From contig NZ_CP015093.1 of assembly GCF_001975705.1 (NCBI RefSeq), forward strand, positions 3,232,501 through 3,296,500: 64,000 bases of DNA, written 5' to 3'. This stretch comes from Salipiger abyssi (GTDB taxonomy: Bacteria > Pseudomonadota > Alphaproteobacteria > Rhodobacterales > Rhodobacteraceae). Of the stretch, positions 20,870 through 28,523 are shown one piece after another. A model generated the notes under the pieces. It did no database searches. It saw only the letters and a program-made list of their open reading frames with translations, and was not told where the DNA came from. How positions within the stretch are numbered: position 1 is the stretch's first letter; each line of letters starts with the position of its first letter. Position numbers and translations under genes: made by a program.

Positions 20870-21538
20870 ATGAGCTGGAAAACCGCCTGGCGCTCGTTCT
20901 ATTACGAGACGGCCGAAGAGCCCGAGGATATCGTGCTGGAGGCGCCGAAGACGGCGCTTCTGGTGATCGACATCCAGAACACCTATCTGGAGCTGCCCGA
21001 CGACCCGGCGGAGGCCGCGCGCTGGGCGCCGTTTTTCGAGCGGATGCGCGAGGTGGTGATCCCCAACACGGTGGCGTTACAGGCCTGGGCGCGGGCAAAC
21101 GGGATCGAGGTCATTCACGCCCGCATCGCCTGTCTGAAAGAGGACGGGCGCGACCGCTCGCTGTCGCAGAAAAAGCCCGGCTTCAACTATCTGCTGCTGC
21201 CAAAGGACCGCCCCGACAGCCAGATCGTCGACGCAGTGGGCCCGGCAGGGGACGAGATCGTGGTGACCAAGACCACGGATTCTGCGCTGACCGGCACAAA
21301 CCTGCGGATGATCCTGCACAATATGGGCATTCGCGACGTGATCGTGGCGGGGATCTTCACCGATCAATGCATCTCGTCTTCGGTGCGCTCGCTGGCGGAT
21401 GAAAGCTTCGGCGTCGTGGTCGTCGAGGATTGTTGCGCGGCGGCGACGCGGGAGCTGCACGAGGCCGAGCTGCGGATCATCAACATGATTTATTGCCATG
21501 TGGTGAGCAGCGCCGAGGTGAGGGGCTTTCTGGCCTGA
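20870..21538 (+). CDS. Isochorismatase-superfamily cysteine hydrolase
   Basis: 222 aa with the full catalytic triad of the family: Asp34 (LVIDIQNTY), Lys134 (VTKTTDSAL) and Cys167 (GIFTDQCISS), plus the usual cis-peptide neighbourhood. Members hydrolyse amide or ester bonds in small molecules (for example biuret, ureidoacrylate, nicotinamide). ATG 20870 is preceded by gggaga; a GTG at 20825 would extend it without a better ribosome site. Last gene of the catabolic cluster and probably a hydrolytic step in the same pathway; substrate unknown. Confidence 0.85.
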   Translation: MSWKTAWRSFYYETAEEPEDIVLEAPKTALLVIDIQNTYLELPDDPAEAARWAPFFERMREVVIPNTVALQAWARANGIEVIHARIACLKEDGRDRSLSQKKPGFNYLLLPKDRPDSQIVDAVGPAGDEIVVTKTTDSALTGTNLRMILHNMGIRDVIVAGIFTDQCISSSVRSLADESFGVVVVEDCCAAATRELHEAELRIINMIYCHVVSSAEVRGFLA

Positions 21539-21563
21539 GCGATGCTAGGGCCCGCACAGGGCC

Positions 21564-22256
21564 TCACTCGGTCATCGGATAGCCCTTGAGCCGCAGGAAC
21601 AGGCTTTCCTCGTCGTCATTGCGGAAGAACGGCACCGAGGCCGACGGGGCGTCGTCGCGGGCGCGGGCGGTGACCTCGGCCAGCACCACCTCGGTGATGA
21701 AGGGCATGTCGAAATGCCGCAGCTCCTCCAGTCCGATCCATTGCAGGTGGCTCAGTTCGTCGCAGGCGGCGGAGAAATCGTCGGGGTCGGTGGCGATGGC
21801 ATCGGCATCGACGAGAAAGAACCGCGCGTCGAAGCGGCGGGGACGGCCCGGCGGCGTGATGGCGCGGAAGACAAAGCGCAGCGCCGAGGCGTCGGGCACA
21901 TGGCCGGTCGCGGCAAAGCTGCGCCAGTCGGCGGGCGGGTCGGCCCAGTCGCCGGGGGTGCCGAGGATGAGGCCGGTTTCCTCCCAGAGTTCGCGAATCG
22001 CCGCCACCGCCAGCGGATGCGCCATGCCGGCGCGGGAATCCTCGGACAGCCGCGTCTGGCAGAGCGGCGGCAGCGGCCGGGTGAGGGGCACATCGGCATC
22101 CTCGCGATCCACCGCGCCGCCGGGAAAGACGAACTTGTTGGGCATGAAGGCCGCGGTGGCGCCGCGCTGGCCCATCAGGATGCGCGGTGCGCTGTCGCGG
22201 TCGCGCATCACGATCACCGTGGCCGCGTCTCGGATCGCCGTCTTGTCGATGCCCAT
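21564..22256 (-). CDS. NUDIX hydrolase
   Basis: 230 aa. The Nudix box is recognisable but carries an insertion: GGAVDRED near residue 46, then AAIRELWEETGLIL near 85 in place of the usual contiguous GX5EX7REUXEEXGU. The REXXEE metal-binding core is intact. Insertions of this kind occur in the coenzyme A and ADP-ribose pyrophosphatase-like branches. Converges on the isochorismatase-type gene. Confidence 0.87.
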   Translation of the reverse strand: MGIDKTAIRDAATVIVMRDRDSAPRILMGQRGATAAFMPNKFVFPGGAVDREDADVPLTRPLPPLCQTRLSEDSRAGMAHPLAVAAIRELWEETGLILGTPGDWADPPADWRSFAATGHVPDASALRFVFRAITPPGRPRRFDARFFLVDADAIATDPDDFSAACDELSHLQWIGLEELRHFDMPFITEVVLAEVTARARDDAPSASVPFFRNDDEESLFLRLKGYPMTE

Positions 22257-22315
22257 TCCTCCTCCTGCCGCCGGGGCGTGGCGGCGCGCTCAGCCTGGGG
22301 CCGCGCCTCCCCGCG

Positions 22316-22777
22316 CTAGAACCCGTGCATGTGGCGCGCCCACTGGAACCCCACGATCGCCCCTTTCAGTCTGGGCAGAAGATAGAGCGACAAACCGATG
22401 CAGCCAATGGAGAAAATGGTGATCAGGATCAGCGGCTCCGGGCGCCAGGTGGTGAACACCCAGAGCAGCGCCGGCGCCATGATATGGCCGACGATCAGGA
22501 TCGTCAGATAGGCCGGCCCGTCATCGGCGCGGTGGTGGTACAGCTCTTCGCGGCAGACCGGGCAATGGTCGCGCACCTTGAGATAACTGCTCAGGATCGG
22601 GCCGGTGCCGCAATTCGGGCAGCGCCGGCGAAAGCCTTTCCAGATCGCGGGCCAGGTTTCGCGCTCCTCCTGCGCGGCGGCGGCGCTGGTATCGGGGGCG
22701 GCATCGAGCGCCACTTCCGCGGGGTCGATGGGGCGGGCCGTCTCGGTGGCGGTCTCATGTTGTGTCATTTCGGACAT
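22316..22777 (-). CDS. DUF983 membrane protein
   Basis: 153 aa. After a polar N-terminus comes a zinc-ribbon pair (RCPNCGTG and CPVCREE), then two or three membrane segments (LTILIVGHIMAPALLWVF and LILITIFSIGCIGLSLYLL). This is the standard DUF983 architecture; the family's function is unknown. ATG 22775-22777 is preceded by gaggaa. It is divergent from the EF-hand gene. Confidence 0.85.
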   Translation of the reverse strand: MSEMTQHETATETARPIDPAEVALDAAPDTSAAAAQEERETWPAIWKGFRRRCPNCGTGPILSSYLKVRDHCPVCREELYHHRADDGPAYLTILIVGHIMAPALLWVFTTWRPEPLILITIFSIGCIGLSLYLLPRLKGAIVGFQWARHMHGF

Positions 22778-23012
22778 CGGGTTCCTCGTCTCCTCCCGGC
22801 ACGGTGCAGCAGGCGGACATAACAAAAAAGTGGGCAGACTGTCCTTGCGGCGCGATGTCGCAAATCGGGGTGAAGCATACATCTTTGATTTTCGCGGCAG
22901 CACGCGGCATGTGCAAATATTTTCGACGGGATGGCGGCGCTGCCGCGTGCAAGGAACAGATCGGCGCCGCAGAGGATGCCGACACAGACGCGACAAACAG
23001 GAGATCGCAGCC

Positions 23013-23747
23013 ATGACACGCATGACCAAACTTCTTACCGGTGCCGCCATCCTCGTGATGGGCACGGCGGGTCTTGCCTCGGCTTTTCCCGGTGGCAACG
23101 GGCAGGGCGGCAATGCCCAGGGCCGCGCGCCGATGTTCCAGCAGATGTTCGAGCAGCTCGATACCGATGGCGACGGCAGCGTCACCCAGGCGGAACTCGA
23201 CGCGATGGGGCCGGGCTCGGCCTTTGCCGACGCCGATGCCAATGATGACGGGCTGCTCGAAGGCGACGAGCTGCTGGCCTTCCAGGCTGCACGGCAGGCC
23301 GCCCGCGAGGCGCAGCGCCAGCAGCGCATGCTGCAACGTTTCGATGCCGATGGCGACGGCAAGCTGAGCCTTGAAGAGCTTCAGGCGAATGCGCAGGGTC
23401 CGCAGCGCATGTTCGACCGTCTCGACGCCGACAATGACGGGGCGGTGAGCGAAGAGGAAATGGGCGCCTTCGATTTCGGGCGTCAGGGCAACGGCTCCCG
23501 CATGCGGATGAACCGTCCGGACGACCGCCAGCGCGGCCCCGATATGAACCGCCAGTATATGCGCGGGCAGTGGGGGGCGCCGCACGGCCATTACGGCCAT
23601 GGCATGTATATGCACGGTCAGGGCTACGGCCACCAAGGCTACGGTCCGCAGGGCTATGGTCCGCAAGGGTACGGTCCCCAGGGCTACGGCCCGCAGGGTG
23701 GCATGCGCCCCGGCGATTGCGGCCAGATGCCGCGCTGGGGCCGCTGA
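23013..23747 (+). CDS. Secreted EF-hand protein with GYGPQ-rich tail
   Basis: 244 aa. A signal peptide (LLTGAAILVMGTAGLASA) sends it to the periplasm. Three or four EF-hand loops are visible: DTDGDGSVTQAE, DADANDDGLLEG, DADGDGKLSLEE and DADNDGAVSEEE. The last 50 residues are Gly/Tyr/His-rich and end in repeated GYGPQ units. aggaga precedes ATG 23013. It stands about 80 bases before an ECF sigma gene. Ca or other metal binding is likely; the link to the sigma system is contextual. Confidence 0.85.
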   Translation: MTRMTKLLTGAAILVMGTAGLASAFPGGNGQGGNAQGRAPMFQQMFEQLDTDGDGSVTQAELDAMGPGSAFADADANDDGLLEGDELLAFQAARQAAREAQRQQRMLQRFDADGDGKLSLEELQANAQGPQRMFDRLDADNDGAVSEEEMGAFDFGRQGNGSRMRMNRPDDRQRGPDMNRQYMRGQWGAPHGHYGHGMYMHGQGYGHQGYGPQGYGPQGYGPQGYGPQGGMRPGDCGQMPRWGR

Positions 23748-23824
23748 GCCAGAGGCGAGGCTCCGGGCGGCGCCTGCCGCCCGGGACCGTTGCGCCGCGC
23801 CCGGCTTCGGGCTAGCGCATTGGG

Positions 23825-24418
23825 ATGGACCGGATGCCGTATGACGCGATGAGTGACAGGAGCGACGAGTCTCTGCTGGCCGCCTATGCGGAGGGCGAGC
23901 CTGAGGCGGCGCGCGCGCTCACGCTGCGGCTGGGGCCGCGTGCTTTCGGTCTCGCCATGCGGATGCTGAAGGACCGGGCCGAGGCCGAGGACGTGGCGCA
24001 GGAGGCGCTCTTGCGGCTCTGGCGCGCGGCGCCGGGCTGGCGCGAGGGCGAGGCCAAGGTCTCGACCTGGCTCTACCGGGTGGTGTCGAACCTGTGCATC
24101 GACCGGATGCGGCGGCGGCGCGGCGGCCATGTCGATCTCGACGCGATTGCCGAGCCCGCCGATCCCGCGCCTTCGGCAGAGAGTGAATTGCAGGAGAGTG
24201 AGCGCGGCGCGGCCTTGCAGGCGGCGCTCGACACATTGCCCGAACGGCAGAAACAGGCGGTGGTGCTGCGGCATCTCGAAGGGCTCTCGAACCCCGAGAT
24301 CGCCGGGATCATGGACATTGGCGTGCGTGCGGTCGAAAGTCTGACCGCGCGCGGCCGCAAGGCGCTGGAGGGGCTGTTGCGCTCCAGGCGCGCGGAGTTG
24401 GGATATGACGATGACTGA
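23825..24418 (+). CDS. ECF-type RNA polymerase sigma factor
   Basis: About 197 aa with sigma region 2 (AEDVAQEALLRLWRAAPGW, then VSTWLYRVVSNLCIDRMRRR) and region 4 (LPERQKQAVVLRHLEGLSN, IGVRAVESLTARGRKAL). No region 3, so extracytoplasmic-function class. The stop overlaps the next gene. With a small membrane protein and a Metal_resist protein downstream, the set resembles metal-responsive CnrYXH-type loci in order and domain content. Alternative start at 23849. Confidence 0.9.
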   Translation: MDRMPYDAMSDRSDESLLAAYAEGEPEAARALTLRLGPRAFGLAMRMLKDRAEAEDVAQEALLRLWRAAPGWREGEAKVSTWLYRVVSNLCIDRMRRRRGGHVDLDAIAEPADPAPSAESELQESERGAALQAALDTLPERQKQAVVLRHLEGLSNPEIAGIMDIGVRAVESLTARGRKALEGLLRSRRAELGYDDD

Positions 24419-24779
24419 CAAGCGCAAGGCGGAGGAAGGGGGGCTGGCCCCCTGGTTCGAGGCGGGCCGCGCCGAGGCGCCGGCGCCGTCGGGAGACTGG
24501 CTCGCGCGGATGGAGGCGATGGCGCTGGAAGAACAGCCCGCGCGGCGTTCGGCTGAAGCGCCTGTCGCACGGGCGCGCCGCAGCCGGCTGCGCGAGATGT
24601 TGGCGGCGCTGGGCGGCTGGCCGGCCATGGCCGGTCTGGCAGCGGCCTGCGCCACCGGCATCTGGTTCGGCGCGGCGGCGCCCTCGGGGCTGCCCGACTG
24701 GCTGCCGGTGTCCGAGGGCGATGCGATCACCGCGCTCGAACCGGCAAGCGGGTTCGATTACGCCATGCTGGGGCTTTGA
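24405..24779 (+). CDS. Single-pass membrane protein, probable anti-sigma factor
   Basis: 124 aa with a charged cytoplasmic N-terminus, one membrane segment (GWPAMAGLAAACATGIWFGA, about 70-90) and a short periplasmic tail. Starts inside the last codons of the sigma gene, typical of a co-translated anti-sigma factor. No named domain is recognisable, so the role rests on position, size and topology. Start could also be 24411. Confidence 0.65.
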   Translation: MTMTDKRKAEEGGLAPWFEAGRAEAPAPSGDWLARMEAMALEEQPARRSAEAPVARARRSRLREMLAALGGWPAMAGLAAACATGIWFGAAAPSGLPDWLPVSEGDAITALEPASGFDYAMLGL

Positions 24780-24782
24780 CCG

Positions 24783-25298
24783 ATGAGTGATGACGCGAAA
24801 ACACCGACGAAACCGGCGCGCGGGCTGCGCCTTGCGCTCTTTGCCTCGCTGGCGGTGAACCTGGCGGTGCTGGGCCTCGTGCTCGGCGCGGTGCTGCTGC
24901 GCCCGCCCTTCGACCGGGCCGGGCCGCCGCACGGGCGCGATTTCGTCTTTCCCTATACCCGCGCCTTCGACGAGGGGCAGCGCCACGAGCTGGGCCGCAA
25001 CCTGCGCGGCGCCTTCGAGCGGGATCGCGAGCGCGATCCGCTGCGCCCCCATGGCGGTCTGCTCGGCGGCTATCGCGCGGCGCTCGAACTGCTGCGCGCC
25101 GAGCCCTTCGATCCGCAGGCCTTCGGCGCCGCGCTCGACGCGCAGAGCGCCCGGGCCGAGGCGCGTCAGGCGGCGGGCCAGCGCGTGCTGATCGACTATG
25201 TCGCCTCGCTGACGCCCGAAGAACGCGCGGCCTATGCCGGGCGCCTGGAGGCCGAGATCGAGCAGATGGCGGAGCGGTTCCGGAAATACCGCCGCTGA
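24783..25298 (+). CDS. Metal_resist/CnrX-like periplasmic sensor protein
   Basis: 171 aa: a short cytoplasmic part, one membrane anchor (ALFASLAVNLAVLGLVLGAV, about 18-38), then a helical periplasmic domain of the CpxP/CnrX/Metal_resist type with paired long helices. Starts 3 bases after the putative anti-sigma gene. In CnrYXH systems such a protein senses metal and frees the sigma factor. Here the metal or stress is unknown and the His content of the sensor part is low. Confidence 0.75.
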   Translation: MSDDAKTPTKPARGLRLALFASLAVNLAVLGLVLGAVLLRPPFDRAGPPHGRDFVFPYTRAFDEGQRHELGRNLRGAFERDRERDPLRPHGGLLGGYRAALELLRAEPFDPQAFGAALDAQSARAEARQAAGQRVLIDYVASLTPEERAAYAGRLEAEIEQMAERFRKYRR

Positions 25299-25314
25299 AC
25301 ACGCGCGGCGTCGC

Positions 25315-26727
25315 TCAGGGCGCGGCGGAGGCGGCGCGTCCGGCATCGTCCCAACCGGTATCTTCGGCCAGTGCGATACGGTTTCGACCGGCATCCTTGG
25401 CTTTGTAGAGCGCCCTGTCGGCGCGGTCGAGCAGGGCTTCGGGCCGTTCGGTCACACCGCGCCTCGCCAGCGCCACGCCGATGCTGACGGTCGTGCCGAT
25501 GCGCGCGCCATCGCCCGGCAGGGTGACGGTACTGCATTCGATCACCCGGCGCAGCCGCTCGGCGGTGCGCAGTGCCGCCTCCCGCCCGGTATCCGGCATC
25601 GCCACGAGAAACTCCTCGCCGCCGATCCGCGCCACAAGATCCGCCACCCGCAGGTTTTCGGAGATCCGGCGCGCCACCTCGGTCAGCACCGCGTCACCGG
25701 TGGCATGGCCATGGCTGTCATTGATCTGCTTGAAGCGGTCGAGATCGGCAAGCAGCAGCGCGTAGGGCCGGTTCTGTCCGGCGGCGCGATCCGACAGACG
25801 CGCAAGATGGGGCAGGGCATAGCGGCGGTTGTAGAGCCCGGTCAGCGGATCGGTCACCGCCGCGCGCAGCCCGTGCTGCATATTGGCGCGCAGCCGGTCA
25901 GCCGTGCGCTTGCGCGAGATCTGTTTCGGCAGGCGCAGGATCAGCTCTTCGGGATCGAACCCGTTGACCAGCAGGTCATTGGCGCCGAGATCGAGCGCGC
26001 TGGCGGCCTCCTGCCGGCAATCGGCCCGTGTGACGTAGACGATGGCAGTCTGCCGCAGGTCAGGGGAGGTGCGCAACTGGGTCAGCAGCGACAGCCCCGC
26101 GCCGGACATGCTGCCGGTATCGACGATCACAAAGACCTCGGGCACCGGCGCGTCGAGATGCAGCGCCTGTTCCGGGGTCATCTCTTCGAACCGGTCGGGC
26201 AGGCAGGACCGCATCGCGGCGATGCCGTCGCGCAGGGGGATATCCATTTGGACCGGAACGATGGCGATGCGCGCGGGCACCTCGAGCCCGGCCGGCGGTT
26301 CGGCCAGCCCCAGAGCACGGCGGGTGTCGTCGCGCAGACGCAGCTCATCTTGGGCGTGGCGCGCCCGCAGCAGGCTGCGCAGCCGTGCCTGAAGCACCAG
26401 CTCGTCGATCGGGCGGGCAAGCACATCGTCGGCCCCGGCGGCCAGCGCGCGCATGCGCTGGCCCCGGTCCGGTTGCGGATGCACGAGGATCACCGGCGTG
26501 TCGGCGGCATCCGGCATCGCCCGCAGCCGGGTGCAGAAATCCCGCCCGGTCATGTCCGGTAGGTCCGTAGCGGCGAGGACGAGATCCGGTTTTTCCCGCC
26601 GGACCGCCAGCAGCGCCTCGGCGCCCGAAGCGGCTTGCAGCACCTCGTAATAGGCGGCGGTCAGCTTGACCCGCATGATGATGCGGTTGGTCGGCACACC
26701 ATCGGCGATCAATATCCGTCCTGTCAT
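25315..26727 (-). CDS. PleD-like diguanylate cyclase with degenerate first receiver
   Basis: About 470 aa with the PleD order REC-REC-GGDEF. The cyclase domain is intact: GGEEF active site (RIGGEEFLVAMP) and an RxxD inhibitory site (RVAD) five residues before it. The first receiver looks unable to accept phosphate. Position 53, the phospho-Asp in PleD, is Ala (PDLVLAATDLPDM) and the acidic pair Asp9-Asp10 is Asp9-Gly10. Makes c-di-GMP. Start 26727 was chosen by similarity to PleD; 26745 is possible. Divergent from DUF3572. Confidence 0.88.
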   Translation of the reverse strand: MTGRILIADGVPTNRIIMRVKLTAAYYEVLQAASGAEALLAVRREKPDLVLAATDLPDMTGRDFCTRLRAMPDAADTPVILVHPQPDRGQRMRALAAGADDVLARPIDELVLQARLRSLLRARHAQDELRLRDDTRRALGLAEPPAGLEVPARIAIVPVQMDIPLRDGIAAMRSCLPDRFEEMTPEQALHLDAPVPEVFVIVDTGSMSGAGLSLLTQLRTSPDLRQTAIVYVTRADCRQEAASALDLGANDLLVNGFDPEELILRLPKQISRKRTADRLRANMQHGLRAAVTDPLTGLYNRRYALPHLARLSDRAAGQNRPYALLLADLDRFKQINDSHGHATGDAVLTEVARRISENLRVADLVARIGGEEFLVAMPDTGREAALRTAERLRRVIECSTVTLPGDGARIGTTVSIGVALARRGVTERPEALLDRADRALYKAKDAGRNRIALAEDTGWDDAGRAASAAP

Positions 26728-26835
26728 TGCACCGGTTCCGGCCATGGGGTAGGCAAACGCATGGCTTGCGCTTCCTGTCGAAGGCAGTCTTCCTTAAAAA
26801 CGGTTAACAAACTCTTTCGGATTTGAGGCGAAATC

Positions 26836-27117
26836 ATGCTGTCGCGGGAATCCGCCGAAATGATCGGGTTGCAGGCCGTCGCCTGGCTGGCGGCGAATGA
26901 AGAGCTTTTGCCGGTGTTTCTGGGCGCGACCGGGGCCTCGGCAGAGGAGTTCCGCGCCGGGCTCGAGGATCCCTCCTTTCAGGGCGCGGTGCTGGATTTC
27001 ATCCTGATGGACGATGCCTGGGTGTCGGCGTTCTGCGAGGCGGAGCGTCTCGACTACGAACGCCCGCGCGCCGCCCGCGCCATGCTGCCCGGCGGCGGCG
27101 AGGTGCACTGGACATGA
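26836..27117 (+). CDS. DUF3572 family protein
   Basis: 93 aa, all-helical, with the family signature near the start (AEMIGLQAVAWLAANEELLP) and FLGATGASAEEFR. Small cytoplasmic protein of unknown function that commonly sits next to PleD-type genes in alphaproteobacteria. Its stop overlaps the next start (ATGA). Confidence 0.8.
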   Translation: MLSRESAEMIGLQAVAWLAANEELLPVFLGATGASAEEFRAGLEDPSFQGAVLDFILMDDAWVSAFCEAERLDYERPRAARAMLPGGGEVHWT

Positions 27118-27812
27118 GCCTGCGCGCCGATGCGGTGCTGTTCGACAAGGACGGCACCCTGTTCGAATTCGGCGCCACCTGGAACGCTTGGGGCCACGGA
27201 GCGCTGCGCCATCTTTCCGGCGATTGCGACGTGGCGCTGGGCGCACTGGCCGCCGCATCGCGCTTTGATCTCGCGCGCGGAGAATTCCTGCCCGACAGCC
27301 CGGTGGTGGCCGGCACCAACCGCGAGGCGGCGGAGTGTTTGGCCGGAGCGCTGCCGCATCTCGTGGCCGAGGAGGTCGAGCGCTACCTGACGGAGACCGG
27401 CAGCGAGGCGCCGATGGTCGAGGCGGTGCCGCTGATGCCGCTGATGGCTCAGCTCGAGGCGCTGGGGCTGGCGCTTGGGGTGATGACCAACGATGCCGAG
27501 ATCGCCGCCCGCGCGCATCTGCGCAGCGCCGGGATCGAGACGGCGTTCCGCTTTATCGCGGGGTTCGACAGCGGCCATGGGGCCAAGCCCGACCCCGCGC
27601 CGCTTCTGGCCTTTGCCGATGCCATGGGGCTGCTGCCCGCGCGCGTGGTAATGGTCGGCGACAGCCCGCACGACCTCTCTGCCGGTCGCGCGGCGGGCAT
27701 GCACACCGTGGCGGTGCTGACCGGGCCTATCGGGGCGTCGGAACTGGCGCCGCTCGCCGATGTCGTGCTGCCGGATATCGGCCATCTGCCCGCCTGGCTC
27801 GGCGCCGCCTGA
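27114..27812 (+). CDS. HAD-family phosphatase (phosphoglycolate phosphatase-like)
   Basis: 232 aa. HAD motifs: DKDGTL (motif I, Asp nucleophile near residue 11), VMTN (motif II), KPDPAP (motif III Lys) and VGDSPHD (motif IV). The cap is the helical C1 type of the Gph branch. Translationally coupled to DUF3572. Substrate unknown. Confidence 0.87.
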   Translation: MSLRADAVLFDKDGTLFEFGATWNAWGHGALRHLSGDCDVALGALAAASRFDLARGEFLPDSPVVAGTNREAAECLAGALPHLVAEEVERYLTETGSEAPMVEAVPLMPLMAQLEALGLALGVMTNDAEIAARAHLRSAGIETAFRFIAGFDSGHGAKPDPAPLLAFADAMGLLPARVVMVGDSPHDLSAGRAAGMHTVAVLTGPIGASELAPLADVVLPDIGHLPAWLGAA

Positions 27813-27905
27813 GCCACCGCGTTTTTCCAACAATTTTGTCTATTACCGACTTCTTAAACCGGCTCTGCAATTCTGCCCAAAACGACAGGCAAGCGGGACA
27901 AGCAG

Positions 27906-28523
27906 ATGCACGGGCTGATCGCCAGGACACTCCAGTGTTTCCTGCAAGATACCTACGGGCAGGGCGCGTGGCAGGAAATCGCGCGCAGGGCAGAGATCGA
28001 CTTCGCCGATTTCGAGGCGATGCTCGACTATGAAACCCGGGTGGTGGAGCAGGTGCTCGACGCCGCCGTGACGCGGCTCGACAAGCCGCGCGAGGCGATT
28101 CTGGAGGATATCGGCACCTATCTCATCACCCATGCCAACAACGAGGGGCTGCGCCGCCTTATGCGCTATGGCGGGGTCGATTTCATCGACTTCCTGCATT
28201 CGCTCGAGGATCTGCCGGGGCGCGCCCGGCTGGCCGTTGCCGATCTCGACCTGCCCGAGCTGGAGTTGACGGATTCGTCCCCGGGCCAGTTCCTGCTCTC
28301 CTGCAATGGCAGCCTGCGCGACGCGCCGGGATTCGGACATGTGCTGGTGGGGGTTCTGCGGGCGATGGCGGACGATTACGGCGCGCTGGTTATACTCGAT
28401 CACCGCGGCGCGCTCGACGGGGCCGAGATCATCGATATCACCGTGGTCGAGACCGATTTCGCCGAGGGGCGGGAGTTCGATCTCGGCGCGGTGCTGCCGG
28501 CGCGGCGGAGTACCGCGCCATGA
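27906..28523 (+). CDS. H-NOX (heme NO-binding) domain protein lacking the usual heme ligand
   Basis: 205 aa, H-NOX length and fold signature (MHGLI start, EDIGTYLITHANNEGLRRL). By my hand alignment the proximal histidine that ligates heme falls on Pro104 (SLEDLPGRARL) and the YxSxR heme-propionate motif reads NGSLR. A histidine (His98) lies six residues earlier. Either heme is held differently or the domain has become a heme-free signalling part. The stop overlaps the start of a diguanylate cyclase gene, the standard H-NOX partner. Confidence 0.8.
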   Translation: MHGLIARTLQCFLQDTYGQGAWQEIARRAEIDFADFEAMLDYETRVVEQVLDAAVTRLDKPREAILEDIGTYLITHANNEGLRRLMRYGGVDFIDFLHSLEDLPGRARLAVADLDLPELELTDSSPGQFLLSCNGSLRDAPGFGHVLVGVLRAMADDYGALVILDHRGALDGAEIIDITVVETDFAEGREFDLGAVLPARRSTAP

